Positions 55,848 through 64,000 of a stretch of DNA of 64,000 nt are shown one piece after another (positions within the stretch are counted from its first letter, which is position 1; every line of letters starts with the position of its first letter). Position numbers and translations under genes: made by a program. The notes beneath the pieces are model-generated. The model ran no database searches. It worked only from the letters and a program-made list of their open reading frames with translations, and had not been told where the DNA came from. Source of the DNA: Comamonas testosteroni (GTDB lineage Bacteria > Pseudomonadota > Gammaproteobacteria > Burkholderiales > Burkholderiaceae_C); contig NZ_KZ984455.1 in assembly GCF_003569915.1 (NCBI RefSeq), forward strand, positions 40,047-104,046. The letters run 5' to 3'.

Positions 55848-56935
55848 ATATGACAACCATCAGTTGGTGGGAGCTGCTGGCCTGGTCCTTCAGCCCCCTG
55901 GGCTGGCTATGGAAGGCCGCGACGGCGGCCGATGCGCAGTCTTTTCTTCCCTCTGCGCACAATCTGTGCAATGTGCTGATCGCCATTCTGGTTGCGCTGG
56001 CGCTGGACCGGCTCTGGGGCGAGCCGCCTGTGTGGCTGCACCCTGTTGTCTATATGGGCAAGCTGCTGGGCTGGCTGGGCGCATGGATTGCACCGCGCCG
56101 CGAGGTGGAGCGGGATTACCTGCGTTTTATGCTTGCTGCCTTGGTATGGATTGCGGTGGCTGCTATGGTTTTCGTAGTCTATTGGGTCATCCAATTTCTG
56201 CTGCCATACAAGCCCTGGTGGTTGCCGGGCATTCTGGTGGGCCTGCTGCTCAAGCCGCTGCTGTCCTGGCGCATGCTCAAGGACGAGGTGCTGGCCGTGG
56301 AAGCAGCCTTGCAGCAATCGCTGCCCGCAGGCCGTGAGCGCCTGACCTGGTTGGTCAGCCGCGACACCTCGCAACTCGATGCCGCCACTGTGCGTGAAAG
56401 CGCCATCGAAACGCTGGCCGAGAATCTGAGCGATTCAGTGATTGCACCGCTGTTCTGGTTTGTGGTCGCAGGCCTGCCTGGCGCTGCCGTCTATCGCTTG
56501 GCCAATACGGCGGACGCCATGTGGGGCTACCCCGGCTGGCGCGGCGAAGGTGAGAAACGCCGCTACTGGCAGTGGGCAGGTAAATGGGCCGCGCGGGCCG
56601 ACGATGTGCTGAACTGGATTCCCGCGCGCATCACGGCGGCCTGGCTGGCGCTGGTCGCGGGCGGAGTGTCGTGGTCAGCACTCAAGCGTGATGCGGCGGT
56701 GACTCCATCGCCCAATGGCGGCTGGCCCATGGGTTGCATGGCACAGGCGCTGGGTGTGCATCTGTCCAAACCCGGTGTGTACCAGCTCAACCCTGAAGGC
56801 AGAGCGCCAGAGGCCCGAGATCTGCTGCGAGCTATTGATTTGGCATCCAAAGTGCTTGTAGTCCAGGTATTAATTACGCTGTTAGCTATGATTTTGATGG
56901 CATTCTGGATGTGGAAAGTTGCGGCCCATGGCTAG
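55844..56935 (+). CDS. cobD: Adenosylcobinamide-phosphate synthase (CobD/CbiB)
   Basis: 363-residue inner-membrane enzyme attaching aminopropanol phosphate to adenosylcobyric acid. DRLWGEPPVWLHPVVYMGKL near residue 60, SRDTSQLDAATVRESAIETLAEN, and RLANTADAMWGY are CbiB hallmarks. It has an unusually long N-terminal lead (about 35 residues before LIAILVALALD). The last hydrophobic segment (VLVVQVLITLLAMILMAFWM) is encoded by a repeat copy. ATGA overlap with bluB; overlaps cobC. Confidence 0.93.
   Translation: MNMTTISWWELLAWSFSPLGWLWKAATAADAQSFLPSAHNLCNVLIAILVALALDRLWGEPPVWLHPVVYMGKLLGWLGAWIAPRREVERDYLRFMLAALVWIAVAAMVFVVYWVIQFLLPYKPWWLPGILVGLLLKPLLSWRMLKDEVLAVEAALQQSLPAGRERLTWLVSRDTSQLDAATVRESAIETLAENLSDSVIAPLFWFVVAGLPGAAVYRLANTADAMWGYPGWRGEGEKRRYWQWAGKWAARADDVLNWIPARITAAWLALVAGGVSWSALKRDAAVTPSPNGGWPMGCMAQALGVHLSKPGVYQLNPEGRAPEARDLLRAIDLASKVLVVQVLITLLAMILMAFWMWKVAAHG
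56834..56895 (-). repeat. Dispersed repeat copy R12 inside cobD
   Basis: Minus strand: AAAATCATAGCTAACAGCG, centre, CCTGGACTACAAGC, then TGCCAAATC. Decoded as V-V-Q-V with GTC at 56861-56863, in the C-terminal membrane segment of CobD. Confidence 0.8.
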
Positions 56936-57956
56936 TTTTACCCATGGCGGCACCGATGCGCTGGGCGTGCCCGCGCATGATTTCTCCACCAATCGCAATG
57001 CCTGCGGGCCTTGTCCTGCGGCAGTAGAGGCATTGCAGGCCGCGCATGTGGCGCAGTACCCCGATCCGCTCTATACCGAGTTGCGTGCGCAACTGGCGGC
57101 TTTCCATGGCGTGGCCGCCGAGCGCATCGTCATTGGCGGCAGTAGCAGTGAGCTGATTCATCGCCTGACTCAGCATGCCGTGCGCAGCGGTGCCGATGCC
57201 CTGAGCTTGCCGCGCCACCACTATGGCGACTATCTGAAAGCGGCCCAAGTCTGGGGCATTCCGGTGCGGCCTCGCCCCGCAGATGGCCACCCGCGTGCGG
57301 GGCTGCACTGGGCCTGCGAGCCCTCCAGCCCGCTGGGCGCGCTGGACGATATCTGGCCCGTCTGGGCGAAGCCGCCGTTGCCGCTTTCCACGCAAAGCCA
57401 GAGCCGTGAATGGAGGGTGCTGGACTGCGCTTACCGTCCGTTGTGGCTGGAAGGTGCACCGCCGCATCGCGACCTGGATAGCGTCTGGCAATTGTGGACG
57501 CCCAACAAAGCGCTGGGCATGACGGGCGTGCGCGCGGCCTATGCAATTGCGCCGCTGCAGGCCACGGCCCTGGATTTGAGTGAGCTGGGCGACTTGGCGG
57601 CTTCCTGGGTAGTTGGCTCCCACGGTGTGGCCATGCTGCAAGCCTGGGTGACAGCGCCGGTGCAGCACTGGCTGGCGCAGAGCCTGAACACCTTGCGTGA
57701 ATGGAAAGCGCAGCAACTGGCGCTGTGCGCGCGCCTAGGCTGGCAGGTCATTGAAGGTCACCAAGCGAACTATTTTGTTGCGCGCCTGCCGCTTCAGCTC
57801 GAAGAGATGGCGCACAAGTTGGCAACTTTGAGAACCCAAGGTATCAAGCTGCGCGATTGCGCCAGCTTTGGTCTGCCCGGCCATGTGCGTCTGGGCGTGC
57901 TGCCGCCCGCATCGCAGGCGGCACTGGAGCAGGCCTGGAAAGAGACCGAGAACTAG
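56928..57956 (+). CDS. cobC: Threonine-phosphate decarboxylase-like aminotransferase CobC
   Basis: 342-residue class I/II PLP enzyme that makes aminopropanol phosphate for CobD (CobC in Pseudomonas, CobD in Salmonella naming). It begins HGGTDALGVPAHDFSTNRNACGP; the PLP lysine is in WTPNKALGMTGVRAAYA. ATG 56928 overlaps the cobD stop by eight bases; TTG 56919 is less likely. Lower sequence conservation than the rest of the cluster, but context is decisive. Confidence 0.9.
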   Translation: MASFTHGGTDALGVPAHDFSTNRNACGPCPAAVEALQAAHVAQYPDPLYTELRAQLAAFHGVAAERIVIGGSSSELIHRLTQHAVRSGADALSLPRHHYGDYLKAAQVWGIPVRPRPADGHPRAGLHWACEPSSPLGALDDIWPVWAKPPLPLSTQSQSREWRVLDCAYRPLWLEGAPPHRDLDSVWQLWTPNKALGMTGVRAAYAIAPLQATALDLSELGDLAASWVVGSHGVAMLQAWVTAPVQHWLAQSLNTLREWKAQQLALCARLGWQVIEGHQANYFVARLPLQLEEMAHKLATLRTQGIKLRDCASFGLPGHVRLGVLPPASQAALEQAWKETEN

Positions 57957-57959
57957 AAC

Positions 57960-59480
57960 ATGAGCAACACCACAATTCAACTGCCACGCCCAAATGTTGG
58001 CCAGCGCCCCGCGCTGTGCGTGATGGTGCTGGGCACCAGCAGCGGCGCGGGCAAAAGCTGGGTGACCACGGCACTGTGTGCCTGGTACCGCGCCCAGGGC
58101 TACAAGGTGGCACCGTTCAAGGCGCAGAACATGAGCAACAACGCCCGCGTCGTTGCCACACCCGATGGTAAGTGGGGCGAGATCGGCACAGCGCAATATC
58201 TGCAGGCGCTGGCGGCCGGTGCCGTGCCCGATGTGCGCATGAACCCGCTGCTGCTCAAGCCCGAGGCCGATACGCGCAGCCAGGTGGTGCTGTTCGGTCA
58301 GGTCAATGACGAACTGAGCGCCATGCCCTGGCGGGGCCGCAGCCTCAAAGTCTGGCCGCAGATTGCGCAGGCTCTGGATGATTTGCGGGCCGAAAACGAT
58401 GTGGTGGTGATCGAAGGCGCAGGCTCGCCGGCCGAGATCAATCTGCATGCCAGCGATGTGGTGAATATGCGCGTGGCCAAGCACTGCGGCGCGCATTGTC
58501 TGCTGGTGTCCGATATCGACCGGGGCGGGGCGTTTGCCCACCTGTATGGCACCTGGGCGCTGCTGCCGGAGGATGAGCAGCAGCTGATTCAAGGCTTTGT
58601 GCTCAACAAGTTTCGCGGCGATGCATCGCTGCTGGCCCCTGCGCCGCAGATGCTGCAGGACAAAACCGGTGTGCCTACGGTGGCCTGCATCCCCATGCAG
58701 TTCCATCATGGCTTGCCCGAAGAAGACGGCGTGTTTGACGACCGTGGCAGCGCAGGCGCAGGGCAGGCCATCCACACCACGATTGCCATCGTCGCCTATC
58801 CGCGCATCAGCAACCTCGATGAGTTCCAGCCGCTGCTGCAACTACCCGGCGTGCGCGTGGTCTGGGCGCGATCGCCTGCGCAATTGGCGGATGCCGACTG
58901 GGTGATTCTGCCGGGCAGCAAGGCCACAGCAGCCGATCTGGCCTGGATGCGCACGCAAGGGCTGGATGCTGCGGTGGTCGCGCATGCCCATGCCGGCAAG
59001 CGGGTTCTCGGCATTTGCGGTGGCCTGCAAATGCTGGGTGAGGCGCTGATCGATCTGCATGGAGTGGATGGCAATGCCGCAGGCCTAGGCCTGCTGCCGC
59101 TGGCCACCTTGTTTGCGCAAGACAAGACCGTGCAGCCCACTACGATCACCTTGCCCGGGTTGCAAGCGCCCTGGCAGGGTTTGACTGGTGTGAAGACGCG
59201 TGGCTATGAAATTCACCATGGTCAGACCGAGCTGCGCGCCGATATGCAGGCGGGCTTGGCCACGCCCGCGCAGGAGTTGCTGCCCGGCATGCTGTGGCAG
59301 GGCGCAAATCCTGCGGTGTTAGGCACCTATCTGCATGGCCTGTTTGAAAATGCAACCGTGATTCACGCTCTGTTTGGTCACGCGGCGCCCAGTCTGGACC
59401 AAGTGTTCGAGGGCTTGGCCCGGGGTGTGGAGCAGTGGTTTTCACCTCGGAGCTTTGAGCCAGCGCAGAAAAGTTTGTAA
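57960..59480 (+). CDS. cobQ: Cobyric acid synthase
   Basis: 506-residue glutamine-dependent amidase that converts adenosylcobyrinate a,c-diamide to adenosylcobyric acid by amidating four carboxylates. P-loop VLGTSSGAGKSWVTTAL at about 22-38, KAQNMSNNARV, DIDRGGAFAHLYGTW, and a GATase domain with GICGGLQMLGEAL. Three bases after cobC. Last enzyme gene before the His-rich gene. Confidence 0.95.
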   Translation: MSNTTIQLPRPNVGQRPALCVMVLGTSSGAGKSWVTTALCAWYRAQGYKVAPFKAQNMSNNARVVATPDGKWGEIGTAQYLQALAAGAVPDVRMNPLLLKPEADTRSQVVLFGQVNDELSAMPWRGRSLKVWPQIAQALDDLRAENDVVVIEGAGSPAEINLHASDVVNMRVAKHCGAHCLLVSDIDRGGAFAHLYGTWALLPEDEQQLIQGFVLNKFRGDASLLAPAPQMLQDKTGVPTVACIPMQFHHGLPEEDGVFDDRGSAGAGQAIHTTIAIVAYPRISNLDEFQPLLQLPGVRVVWARSPAQLADADWVILPGSKATAADLAWMRTQGLDAAVVAHAHAGKRVLGICGGLQMLGEALIDLHGVDGNAAGLGLLPLATLFAQDKTVQPTTITLPGLQAPWQGLTGVKTRGYEIHHGQTELRADMQAGLATPAQELLPGMLWQGANPAVLGTYLHGLFENATVIHALFGHAAPSLDQVFEGLARGVEQWFSPRSFEPAQKSL

Positions 59481-59516
59481 CCGGTGTAGGTCTGGCCCTG
59501 CACTGGCTTGTGCGCT

Positions 59517-59574
59517 GAACCGATAAAAGCGAGCATGGAAACCGCGCAAGCTAGCGCGGTCATTCACTTATCGG
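59517..59574 (+). other. Nested stem-loops just upstream of the His-rich gene
   Basis: Outer stem ACCGATAA / TTATCGG (59519-59526 with 59568-59574) encloses a perfect 7-bp inner stem ACCGCGC / GCGCGGT (59541-59547 with 59554-59560). The structure ends four bases before the GGAG ribosome site of the next gene. A regulatory leader is possible; no known class fits. Confidence 0.45.
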
Positions 59575-59588
59575 GAACGGAGTTCTAT

Positions 59589-60050
59589 ATGGTCGGTTTC
59601 TCCATGCGTACCCTGCAATTGGCGTTGGGCGCGGCAGTGCTGTCGGCAGCGGGTCTGGTCAGCGCTCAGACGGGAAATGCCGTCGCCCCGGCTGCGGCTC
59701 CTGCTGCCCCAGTTGCCGCTCCGGCAGATGCCCCCAAGCCTGCGGCGGGGAAAAAGCATCATCACAAACACCACCACGGTCACAAGCACGCTCACCGTCA
59801 TCACCATGATGGCAAGCCCGCCTCACGCGAGGCCGCAGCTGCCCGCGCCGAAGCCCAGAAGGGCAGGCTGGCTGACGGCAAGACGATGACTGAGTACGAG
59901 CGCAATGCGTTTGCCCGCTGCCAGGTGTTCAAGACGGATATCGATCGCCGCGCCTGCGCGGATCGTGTCAAGCAAGGTGCGGCCAGTGGTTCGGTGCAGG
60001 ATGGCGGCATTCTGCGCGAGTCCACCATCGAAGTGCCCGTGGCGCGTTGA
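59589..60050 (+). CDS. His-rich exported protein in the cobalamin cluster
   Basis: 153 residues. Signal peptide MRTLQLALGAAVLSAAGLVS then A; an Ala/Pro linker; a histidine cluster with 12 His between residues 57 and 73 (HHHKHHHGHKHAHRHHH); a basic Ala-rich helix; and a C-terminal domain (TEYERNAFARCQVFKTDIDR ... GSVQDGGILRESTIEV) with two cysteines that resembles a small periplasmic protein family common in Burkholderiales. GGAG six bases upstream fixes ATG 59589. The His cluster should bind Ni/Co/Zn/Cu; a link to cobalt is inferred only from position between cobQ and cobT. Confidence 0.75.
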   Translation: MVGFSMRTLQLALGAAVLSAAGLVSAQTGNAVAPAAAPAAPVAAPADAPKPAAGKKHHHKHHHGHKHAHRHHHDGKPASREAAAARAEAQKGRLADGKTMTEYERNAFARCQVFKTDIDRRACADRVKQGAASGSVQDGGILRESTIEVPVAR

Positions 60051-60070
60051 GCGTGCTTTTTCAACCAGAG

Positions 60071-60093
60071 AAGGCCCCTTGTGGGCCTTTTTT
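60071..60093 (+). terminator. Terminator after the His-rich gene
   Basis: AAGGCCC, loop CTTGT, GGGCCTT, then TTTTT. Confidence 0.85.
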
Positions 60094-60203
60094 CATGGGC
60101 GTGGAATCCGGGCAGGGCAGAACGCGCGATACTTCGCGGCGTGCCGATCGCGTCCCGGTGGCGGCTGGCATGGTTTTGTGGTGCACCGGGCAAGATTGCC
60201 AGC

Positions 60204-61319
60204 ATGAGTTCCGTTCACTTCTCCGATGCATCCCTGTCCACGCTTTGGACTTGCCCGCAGGTTGCGGACATTGAGGACGCAGCGCTGACCCAGCGCATTC
60301 AGCATCAGCTCGATTTCAAGACCAAGCCCGTGGGTTCGCTCGGCGTGCTGGAGCAGGTGGCGCTGCGCCTGGGCTGCATTCTGGGCACGGACAAGCCTGA
60401 GCTTGAAGCTCCGCAGATGGTGGTGTTTGCGGCAGACCATGGGCTGGCGGCGCAGGGCGTTTCGGCCTACCCCGTCGATGTGACCTGGCAGATGGTAGAG
60501 AACTTTCTGGCTGGCGGCGCGGCGGTGAGCGTGCTCTCGCGCCAGAACGGGGTGGCGCTCAATGTGGTGGACTGCGGTGTGGCCCGCGACTTTGAAGCGC
60601 GCGAGCAAGACCCGCACGACAAGCTGCCCAAGGCCAGCGAGCCACGCCTGTGGCGCCGCAAAGTGGCCTATGGCACGGCAGACTGCAGCCAGGGCCCGGC
60701 CATGACCGAGCAGCAATGCGCGATGGCGCTGCGCAATGGCGGCGAACTGGTTAAAAAACTGCCCGGCAATGCGCTGCTGCTGGGCGAGATGGGCATTGGC
60801 AATACCTCGGCTGCATCGCTGCTGCTGGCGCGGCTGTGTGGCGAGTCGATTGAGGCGGTGACGGGCGCAGGCACAGGCCTGAACGCCGAAGGCCTGGCGC
60901 GCAAGGTGGCCGTGCTCAAGCAGGTGCTGGCCTTGCATACCGATGTGCAGCAGCCGCTGCAAGTGCTGGCCGCCATGGGTGGGCTGGAAATTGCGACCAT
61001 GACGGGCGCGGTGCTGCAGGCTGCGGCTGAGCGCCGCGTGATTGTGGTGGACGGCTTTATCACAACCGCTGCCGTGCTGGTGGCCAGCCGCCTGCAGCCC
61101 CATGTGCTGCAGCGCTGCGTCTATGCCCATCGCTCGGGCGAGCCCGGCCACACACGCATGCTGGCGCATCTGCAGGCCACGGCGCTGCTGGATTGGCAGC
61201 TGCGCCTGGGCGAAGGCTCGGGTGCGGCGCTGGCCTGGCCGCTGCTGCAGTCGGCCTGCACCATGCTCAATGAGATGGCGAGTTTTGAATCCGCCGGTGT
61301 GAGCACCAAGAGTGAATAA
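60204..61319 (+). CDS. cobT: Nicotinate-nucleotide:dimethylbenzimidazole phosphoribosyltransferase
   Basis: 371-residue enzyme making alpha-ribazole phosphate from DMB (supplied by BluB) and nicotinate mononucleotide. It shows KTKPVGSLGVLEQVALRLG, VVFAADHGLAAQGVSAYP, and LLLGEMGIGNTSAASLLLARL, which includes the catalytic-region glutamate. ATG 60204 is chosen; the frame is open to 60081 through the terminator, so the longer form is rejected. A terminator separates it from cobQ, so it needs its own promoter in 60094-60203. cobS does not follow. Confidence 0.94.
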   Translation: MSSVHFSDASLSTLWTCPQVADIEDAALTQRIQHQLDFKTKPVGSLGVLEQVALRLGCILGTDKPELEAPQMVVFAADHGLAAQGVSAYPVDVTWQMVENFLAGGAAVSVLSRQNGVALNVVDCGVARDFEAREQDPHDKLPKASEPRLWRRKVAYGTADCSQGPAMTEQQCAMALRNGGELVKKLPGNALLLGEMGIGNTSAASLLLARLCGESIEAVTGAGTGLNAEGLARKVAVLKQVLALHTDVQQPLQVLAAMGGLEIATMTGAVLQAAAERRVIVVDGFITTAAVLVASRLQPHVLQRCVYAHRSGEPGHTRMLAHLQATALLDWQLRLGEGSGAALAWPLLQSACTMLNEMASFESAGVSTKSE

Positions 61320-61336
61320 TGCCGCTATCCACTATT

Positions 61337-61392
61337 AGTTTGATAGCTAATAGTGGATGTTCTTTAAGGACTTGAGCCTGTTTTGGCTTATT
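61337..61392 (+). repeat. Dispersed repeat copy R9 (near-consensus)
   Basis: GTTTGATAGCTAATAGTGG, centre, TTTAAGGACTTGAGCC, then TTTTGGCTTATTTT. It lies between the convergent cobT and nth genes and reaches the nth stop. The left arm also pairs with the upstream CCACTATTAG, forming a hairpin. Confidence 0.85.
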
Positions 61393-62035
61393 TTTTGGCA
61401 GGAGCCGCCGTTTTGGGCGTGAAATCGCAGTACTGCGAGGCCACACATTCCCAGCAGCGCGGCTTGCGGGCCTGGCAGACATAGCGGCCCAGCAGAATCA
61501 GCCAGTGGTGCGAGTCCATGGCGTATTCATCGGGCACGCGCTTGAGGAGCTGCTTTTCGACTTCCAGCGGGTTTTTGCCGGGCGCAAGACCCGTGCGGTT
61601 GCTGACGCGAAAGATATGCGTGTCCACCGCCATGGTGGGCTGGCCAAAAGCCACATTCAGCACCACATTAGCGGTTTTGCGGCCTACGCCGGGCAGGGCT
61701 TCGAGCTCCTCGCGCGTGCGTGGCACCTGGCCGCCGTGCAGCTCAACCAGCATGCGGCAGGTTTCCATCAGATGCTTTGCTTTGCTGCGGTACAGGCCAA
61801 TGGTCTTGATATAGCTCTCCAGCCCTTCCAGGCCCAGATTCAGAATGGCCTGCGGCGTGTTGGCGACGGGAAACAGCTTGCGCGTGGCCTTGTTCACGCC
61901 CACATCGGTGGCCTGTGCGGACAGCAGCACGGCGGTGAGCAGCTCGAACACCGTGGTGTATTCCAGTTCGGTCTGCGGCGTGGGGTTGGCGGCTTTGAGC
62001 GCGGCAAAAAACGGCGCTATATCGTTTTTCTTCAT
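61388..62035 (-). CDS. nth: Endonuclease III
   Basis: 215-residue DNA glycosylase/AP lyase for oxidised pyrimidines. Helix-hairpin-helix LEALPGVGRKTANVVL with the catalytic lysine, the catalytic aspartate in MAVDTHIFRVSNR, and the C-terminal 4Fe-4S loop cysteines in CQARKPRCWECVASQYC. Convergent with cobT; a terminator-like hairpin lies upstream at 62075. Confidence 0.96.
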   Translation of the reverse strand: MKKNDIAPFFAALKAANPTPQTELEYTTVFELLTAVLLSAQATDVGVNKATRKLFPVANTPQAILNLGLEGLESYIKTIGLYRSKAKHLMETCRMLVELHGGQVPRTREELEALPGVGRKTANVVLNVAFGQPTMAVDTHIFRVSNRTGLAPGKNPLEVEKQLLKRVPDEYAMDSHHWLILLGRYVCQARKPRCWECVASQYCDFTPKTAAPAKK

Positions 62036-62074
62036 CTCGCTATTGTGGCGTGTTCGTTGTGCTGCTTGAAAAGA

Positions 62075-62101
62075 AAAGCCGCTGCATGCGGCAGCGGCTT
62101 T
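62075..62101 (-). terminator. Terminator of the TPS transporter gene
   Basis: AAAGCCGCTGC pairs with GCAGCGGCTTT around ATGCG, then TTTTC on the minus strand. It ends the transporter gene. Confidence 0.85.
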
Positions 62102-62121
62102 GGGTTCGGGTGGGTTCTAGC

Positions 62122-63801
62122 TTATGGGTCCAGGTTGTAGCTCAGCACCAGGCTGTAGCGCAGCTTGCGGTCCGGGTTGTTGGCAGATCGGTCGCCCAGC
62201 GGCTTGCTCATGGCCAGGTCCAGCGCGTAGTAACGGCTGTCCGACAGGCGCAGACCCAGGCTGGCCGATTTGAGCGTGTTGCCATGGTAGTTGCTGGATT
62301 GATAGTGCGTTCGCGCCCATTCATAGAGCAGGTAAGGCTCGGCAGACTTCACCCAGGGCTGGTTGATGGCGAACTGGTAGTTGACTTCTGCACTGACGCC
62401 CAGGCCCGAGTCGCCCGAGAACTCGCCCGCCTGGTAGCCCCGGCCAAAGCGGGTGGAGCCGAAGGAGATGCGCTCGGGGATGGGAAGAATGTCCTCGCTG
62501 TACTGACCACCCACGGAGAAGGCGGCCCCCATCTTGCTGGCAAAGCGGTGGCGCTGCGTGTAGTCCGCCGTGATGCGGGTGAAATTCAGTTTGACGGGGG
62601 AGATCAAAGCAGTCTCGCCAGCGCTGGTGGCATAGACCAGGCCCGCTCTGGCACCCAGAGAGTCAATGCCATGTGCCACGAGCACCGAAGCTGCACGTGA
62701 GACCTGGGCATTGCCTGCCGACCAGGCAAGCTGCCCGTACAAGGTGCGTACACGTTCTTCGTTCTGCAGATACTCAGCCGTGGTTTGCAGCTCCTTGTTG
62801 TAGTTGATGGCATACAGGCCTGCCGTGCTCGTCAGCTGTTGGCTGCCACTCAGAATCCAGGGGTGGCTGATATTGAAGTCCAGCTTGCTCTGGCGCGTGA
62901 GGTCATCGATACCGGCGACACGGGTGGCCGGGTTATTGAAGCTGCGGTAGTTGGAGTAACTCAGCCGCGCCTGCGTGCCTTCAGGGGTGAGCTGCTGCGT
63001 CATGCCCACCATGGCATAGCGCTCCTTGTCGGGGTTTTGCAGCATGGCTGAGGCCTGCAACTGGCTGCCCTCCCACAGCGGGTCGTTGAGCGTCACCGTG
63101 CCAATCACGCGCGGCGTGGGCTTGCGCATATCGCCGCCCAAGGTCACGGCGATGGGCTTGTGCTTGGATTTGATGATCAGCGGTACCGCGCCGTCGGTGG
63201 TGGTGGGAAGGTTTGCCGAGGCCGAAATCTGCACACCCGGCAGGCGTGCCATGAGCTGGGTTTGATGCTGAAAGGTCTTGGTGGTCAGCGGTTTTTCATT
63301 GAGCAGAGGCTGGGCCAGTTCGCGGATGCTGTCCTCGGAGCGGCCAAAGTCGCCCTCCATGCTCAGACTGCCCACAAAGCCTTCCACGACATTCACCTGC
63401 ACCACACCATTGGCAAAATTCTGGGGGGGCAGATAGGCAAACGACAGCGCGTAGCCATGGCGCTGGTAAATCTCGCTGACCTTTTGTGCTGCCGTGACCA
63501 GCTCGCCCACGGTGTGCGTGCCATTGATGAAGGGAGTGAAGAGGGCGCTGACCTCCTCGAACGGGATAGCCGTGCTGCCCTGTACGTTCACGCCGCGCAC
63601 AGCAACCTGCACACTGGCAACGTCCTGCGGGCCTGTCTGGGGCTTGTCGATCTGAACGGGTACCTGAGGGCGTTTGCTGGCGTCCGTTGTCGAGGGCAGG
63701 GTATTGAGCGGGTTGCCGGACTGCGCCCAGGCGGAAGTTGCAGCCCAAAGCAGCAGCGCCGGGCTGAGCCGGCTGAATGATGTCTTGTTGTTCTTGTGCA
63801 T
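62122..63801 (-). CDS. Two-partner secretion outer-membrane transporter (ShlB/FhaC/HecB family)
   Basis: 559 residues from ATG 63801 (GAGGGAC seven bases upstream); the frame is open to 63840. Signal peptide ALLLWAATSAWAQS, two POTRA domains (about 60-210, with GYALSFAYLPPQNFANGVVQ), then a 16-strand barrel with the L6 motif FGRGYQAGEFSGDSGLG and a C-terminal strand ending SYNLDP. It exports a large TpsA adhesin, haemolysin or contact-dependent toxin. No TpsA gene is adjacent inside the window; an IS481-type gene lies immediately upstream. Confidence 0.93.
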   Translation of the reverse strand: MHKNNKTSFSRLSPALLLWAATSAWAQSGNPLNTLPSTTDASKRPQVPVQIDKPQTGPQDVASVQVAVRGVNVQGSTAIPFEEVSALFTPFINGTHTVGELVTAAQKVSEIYQRHGYALSFAYLPPQNFANGVVQVNVVEGFVGSLSMEGDFGRSEDSIRELAQPLLNEKPLTTKTFQHQTQLMARLPGVQISASANLPTTTDGAVPLIIKSKHKPIAVTLGGDMRKPTPRVIGTVTLNDPLWEGSQLQASAMLQNPDKERYAMVGMTQQLTPEGTQARLSYSNYRSFNNPATRVAGIDDLTRQSKLDFNISHPWILSGSQQLTSTAGLYAINYNKELQTTAEYLQNEERVRTLYGQLAWSAGNAQVSRAASVLVAHGIDSLGARAGLVYATSAGETALISPVKLNFTRITADYTQRHRFASKMGAAFSVGGQYSEDILPIPERISFGSTRFGRGYQAGEFSGDSGLGVSAEVNYQFAINQPWVKSAEPYLLYEWARTHYQSSNYHGNTLKSASLGLRLSDSRYYALDLAMSKPLGDRSANNPDRKLRYSLVLSYNLDP

Positions 63802-63869
63802 GGATGCATGTCCCTCTGTGACCTGATCTATCTCATTCATTCTTGTGTTCGCTATTCTTTACTGCCTAC

Positions 63870-64000
63870 CTAGTTGTCGGGTCCCGGATGATTACGCACG
63901 TTCTTGACGAATAAATCAGGAGCTTTCATCTTCCATTTTTTGAGTGCTTGGACTGGGGCTTCATGCCCCAGTGCCTTTTGTGGCAAGTGGTGGTTGTACA
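63870..64000 (-). mobile_element. 3' end of an IS481-type transposase gene
   Basis: The last 131 bases on the minus strand read YNHHLPQKALGHEAPVQALK, then KWKMKAPDLFVKN and a stop at 63870-63872. The Y(N)H-x-x-L-P-Q-x-A-L-G pattern is the C-terminal end of IS481/IS3-type DDE integrases. The rest lies outside the window. The IS end should be within about 63841-63869, right at the promoter side of the TPS transporter gene; the terminal repeat cannot be defined from one end. Confidence 0.75.

Noticed and set aside
60081..60203. Longer N-terminus for cobT
   Set aside because: It would start inside the upstream terminator hairpin and does not resemble CobT proteins.

Overview
The window is a contiguous piece of a high-GC betaproteobacterial chromosome. 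Gene content and repeats point to Comamonadaceae, most likely Comamonas. The evidence is a rimP-nusA-infB-rbfA-truB-typA block, a TIGR04438-type small Trp-rich protein, two orphan Bug (TctC) receptors, a cbb3 oxidase cluster with ccoIS ahead of ccoNOQP, and a 6S RNA downstream of zapA. The species is inferred, not proven.

Layout. 1-1001: end of a peptide ABC ATPase and a tiny basic protein. 1093-3309: cbpM-cbpA (co-chaperone and modulator), a 263-bp TA-flanked MITE-like element that folds into a multibranched structure, and a thioredoxin-like protein. 3334-11802: translation operon with an attenuator-like leader. 11849-15665: LysR regulator divergent from an alkylsulfatase lipoprotein, a class I cytochrome c and a Trp-rich membrane peptide. 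15813-22249: ilvD, an orphan Bug protein, an MFS transporter with a GlxA/AraC-type regulator, and lgt. 22394-26703: malonate use (malonyl-CoA decarboxylase, Bug receptor, malonyl-CoA synthetase). 26710-27873: two unrecognised ORFs in a poorly coding stretch. 28128-40154: microaerobic respiration block (usp, ccoI-S-N-O-Q-P-G-H, fnr, hemN, a TauE/SafE-like protein) with two FNR boxes in divergent intergenic regions. 40255-45515: HD-GYP and PAS-GGDEF-EAL c-di-GMP proteins plus a LuxR-type regulator. 45535-46478: 6S RNA, zapA and a ZapB-like coiled coil. 46733-61319: cobalamin locus headed by a B12 riboswitch (btuB, cobB, cobU, btuFCD, cobO, lipoprotein, bluB, cobD, cobC, cobQ, His-rich protein, cobT). 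61388-64000: nth, a two-partner-secretion transporter, and the 3' end of an IS481-type transposase.

Functional logic. The cbb3 oxidase, its copper-loading ATPase and assembly factors, oxygen-independent haem synthesis and FNR form one low-oxygen regulon whose sites are visible. The cobalamin genes cover outer-membrane and ABC uptake, adenosylation, amidation, aminopropanol attachment and lower-ligand synthesis. No corrin-ring genes and no cobS are in the window.

The most unusual signal is a dispersed ~55-65-bp imperfect repeat with at least 13 copies in 64 kb, in both orientations. Five copies lie inside protein-coding genes. Four of these are antisense-oriented and read in the same phase (codon GTC at the same repeat position), reminiscent of the coding palindromic elements of Rickettsia. 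One intergenic copy supplies the start codon of cobO.
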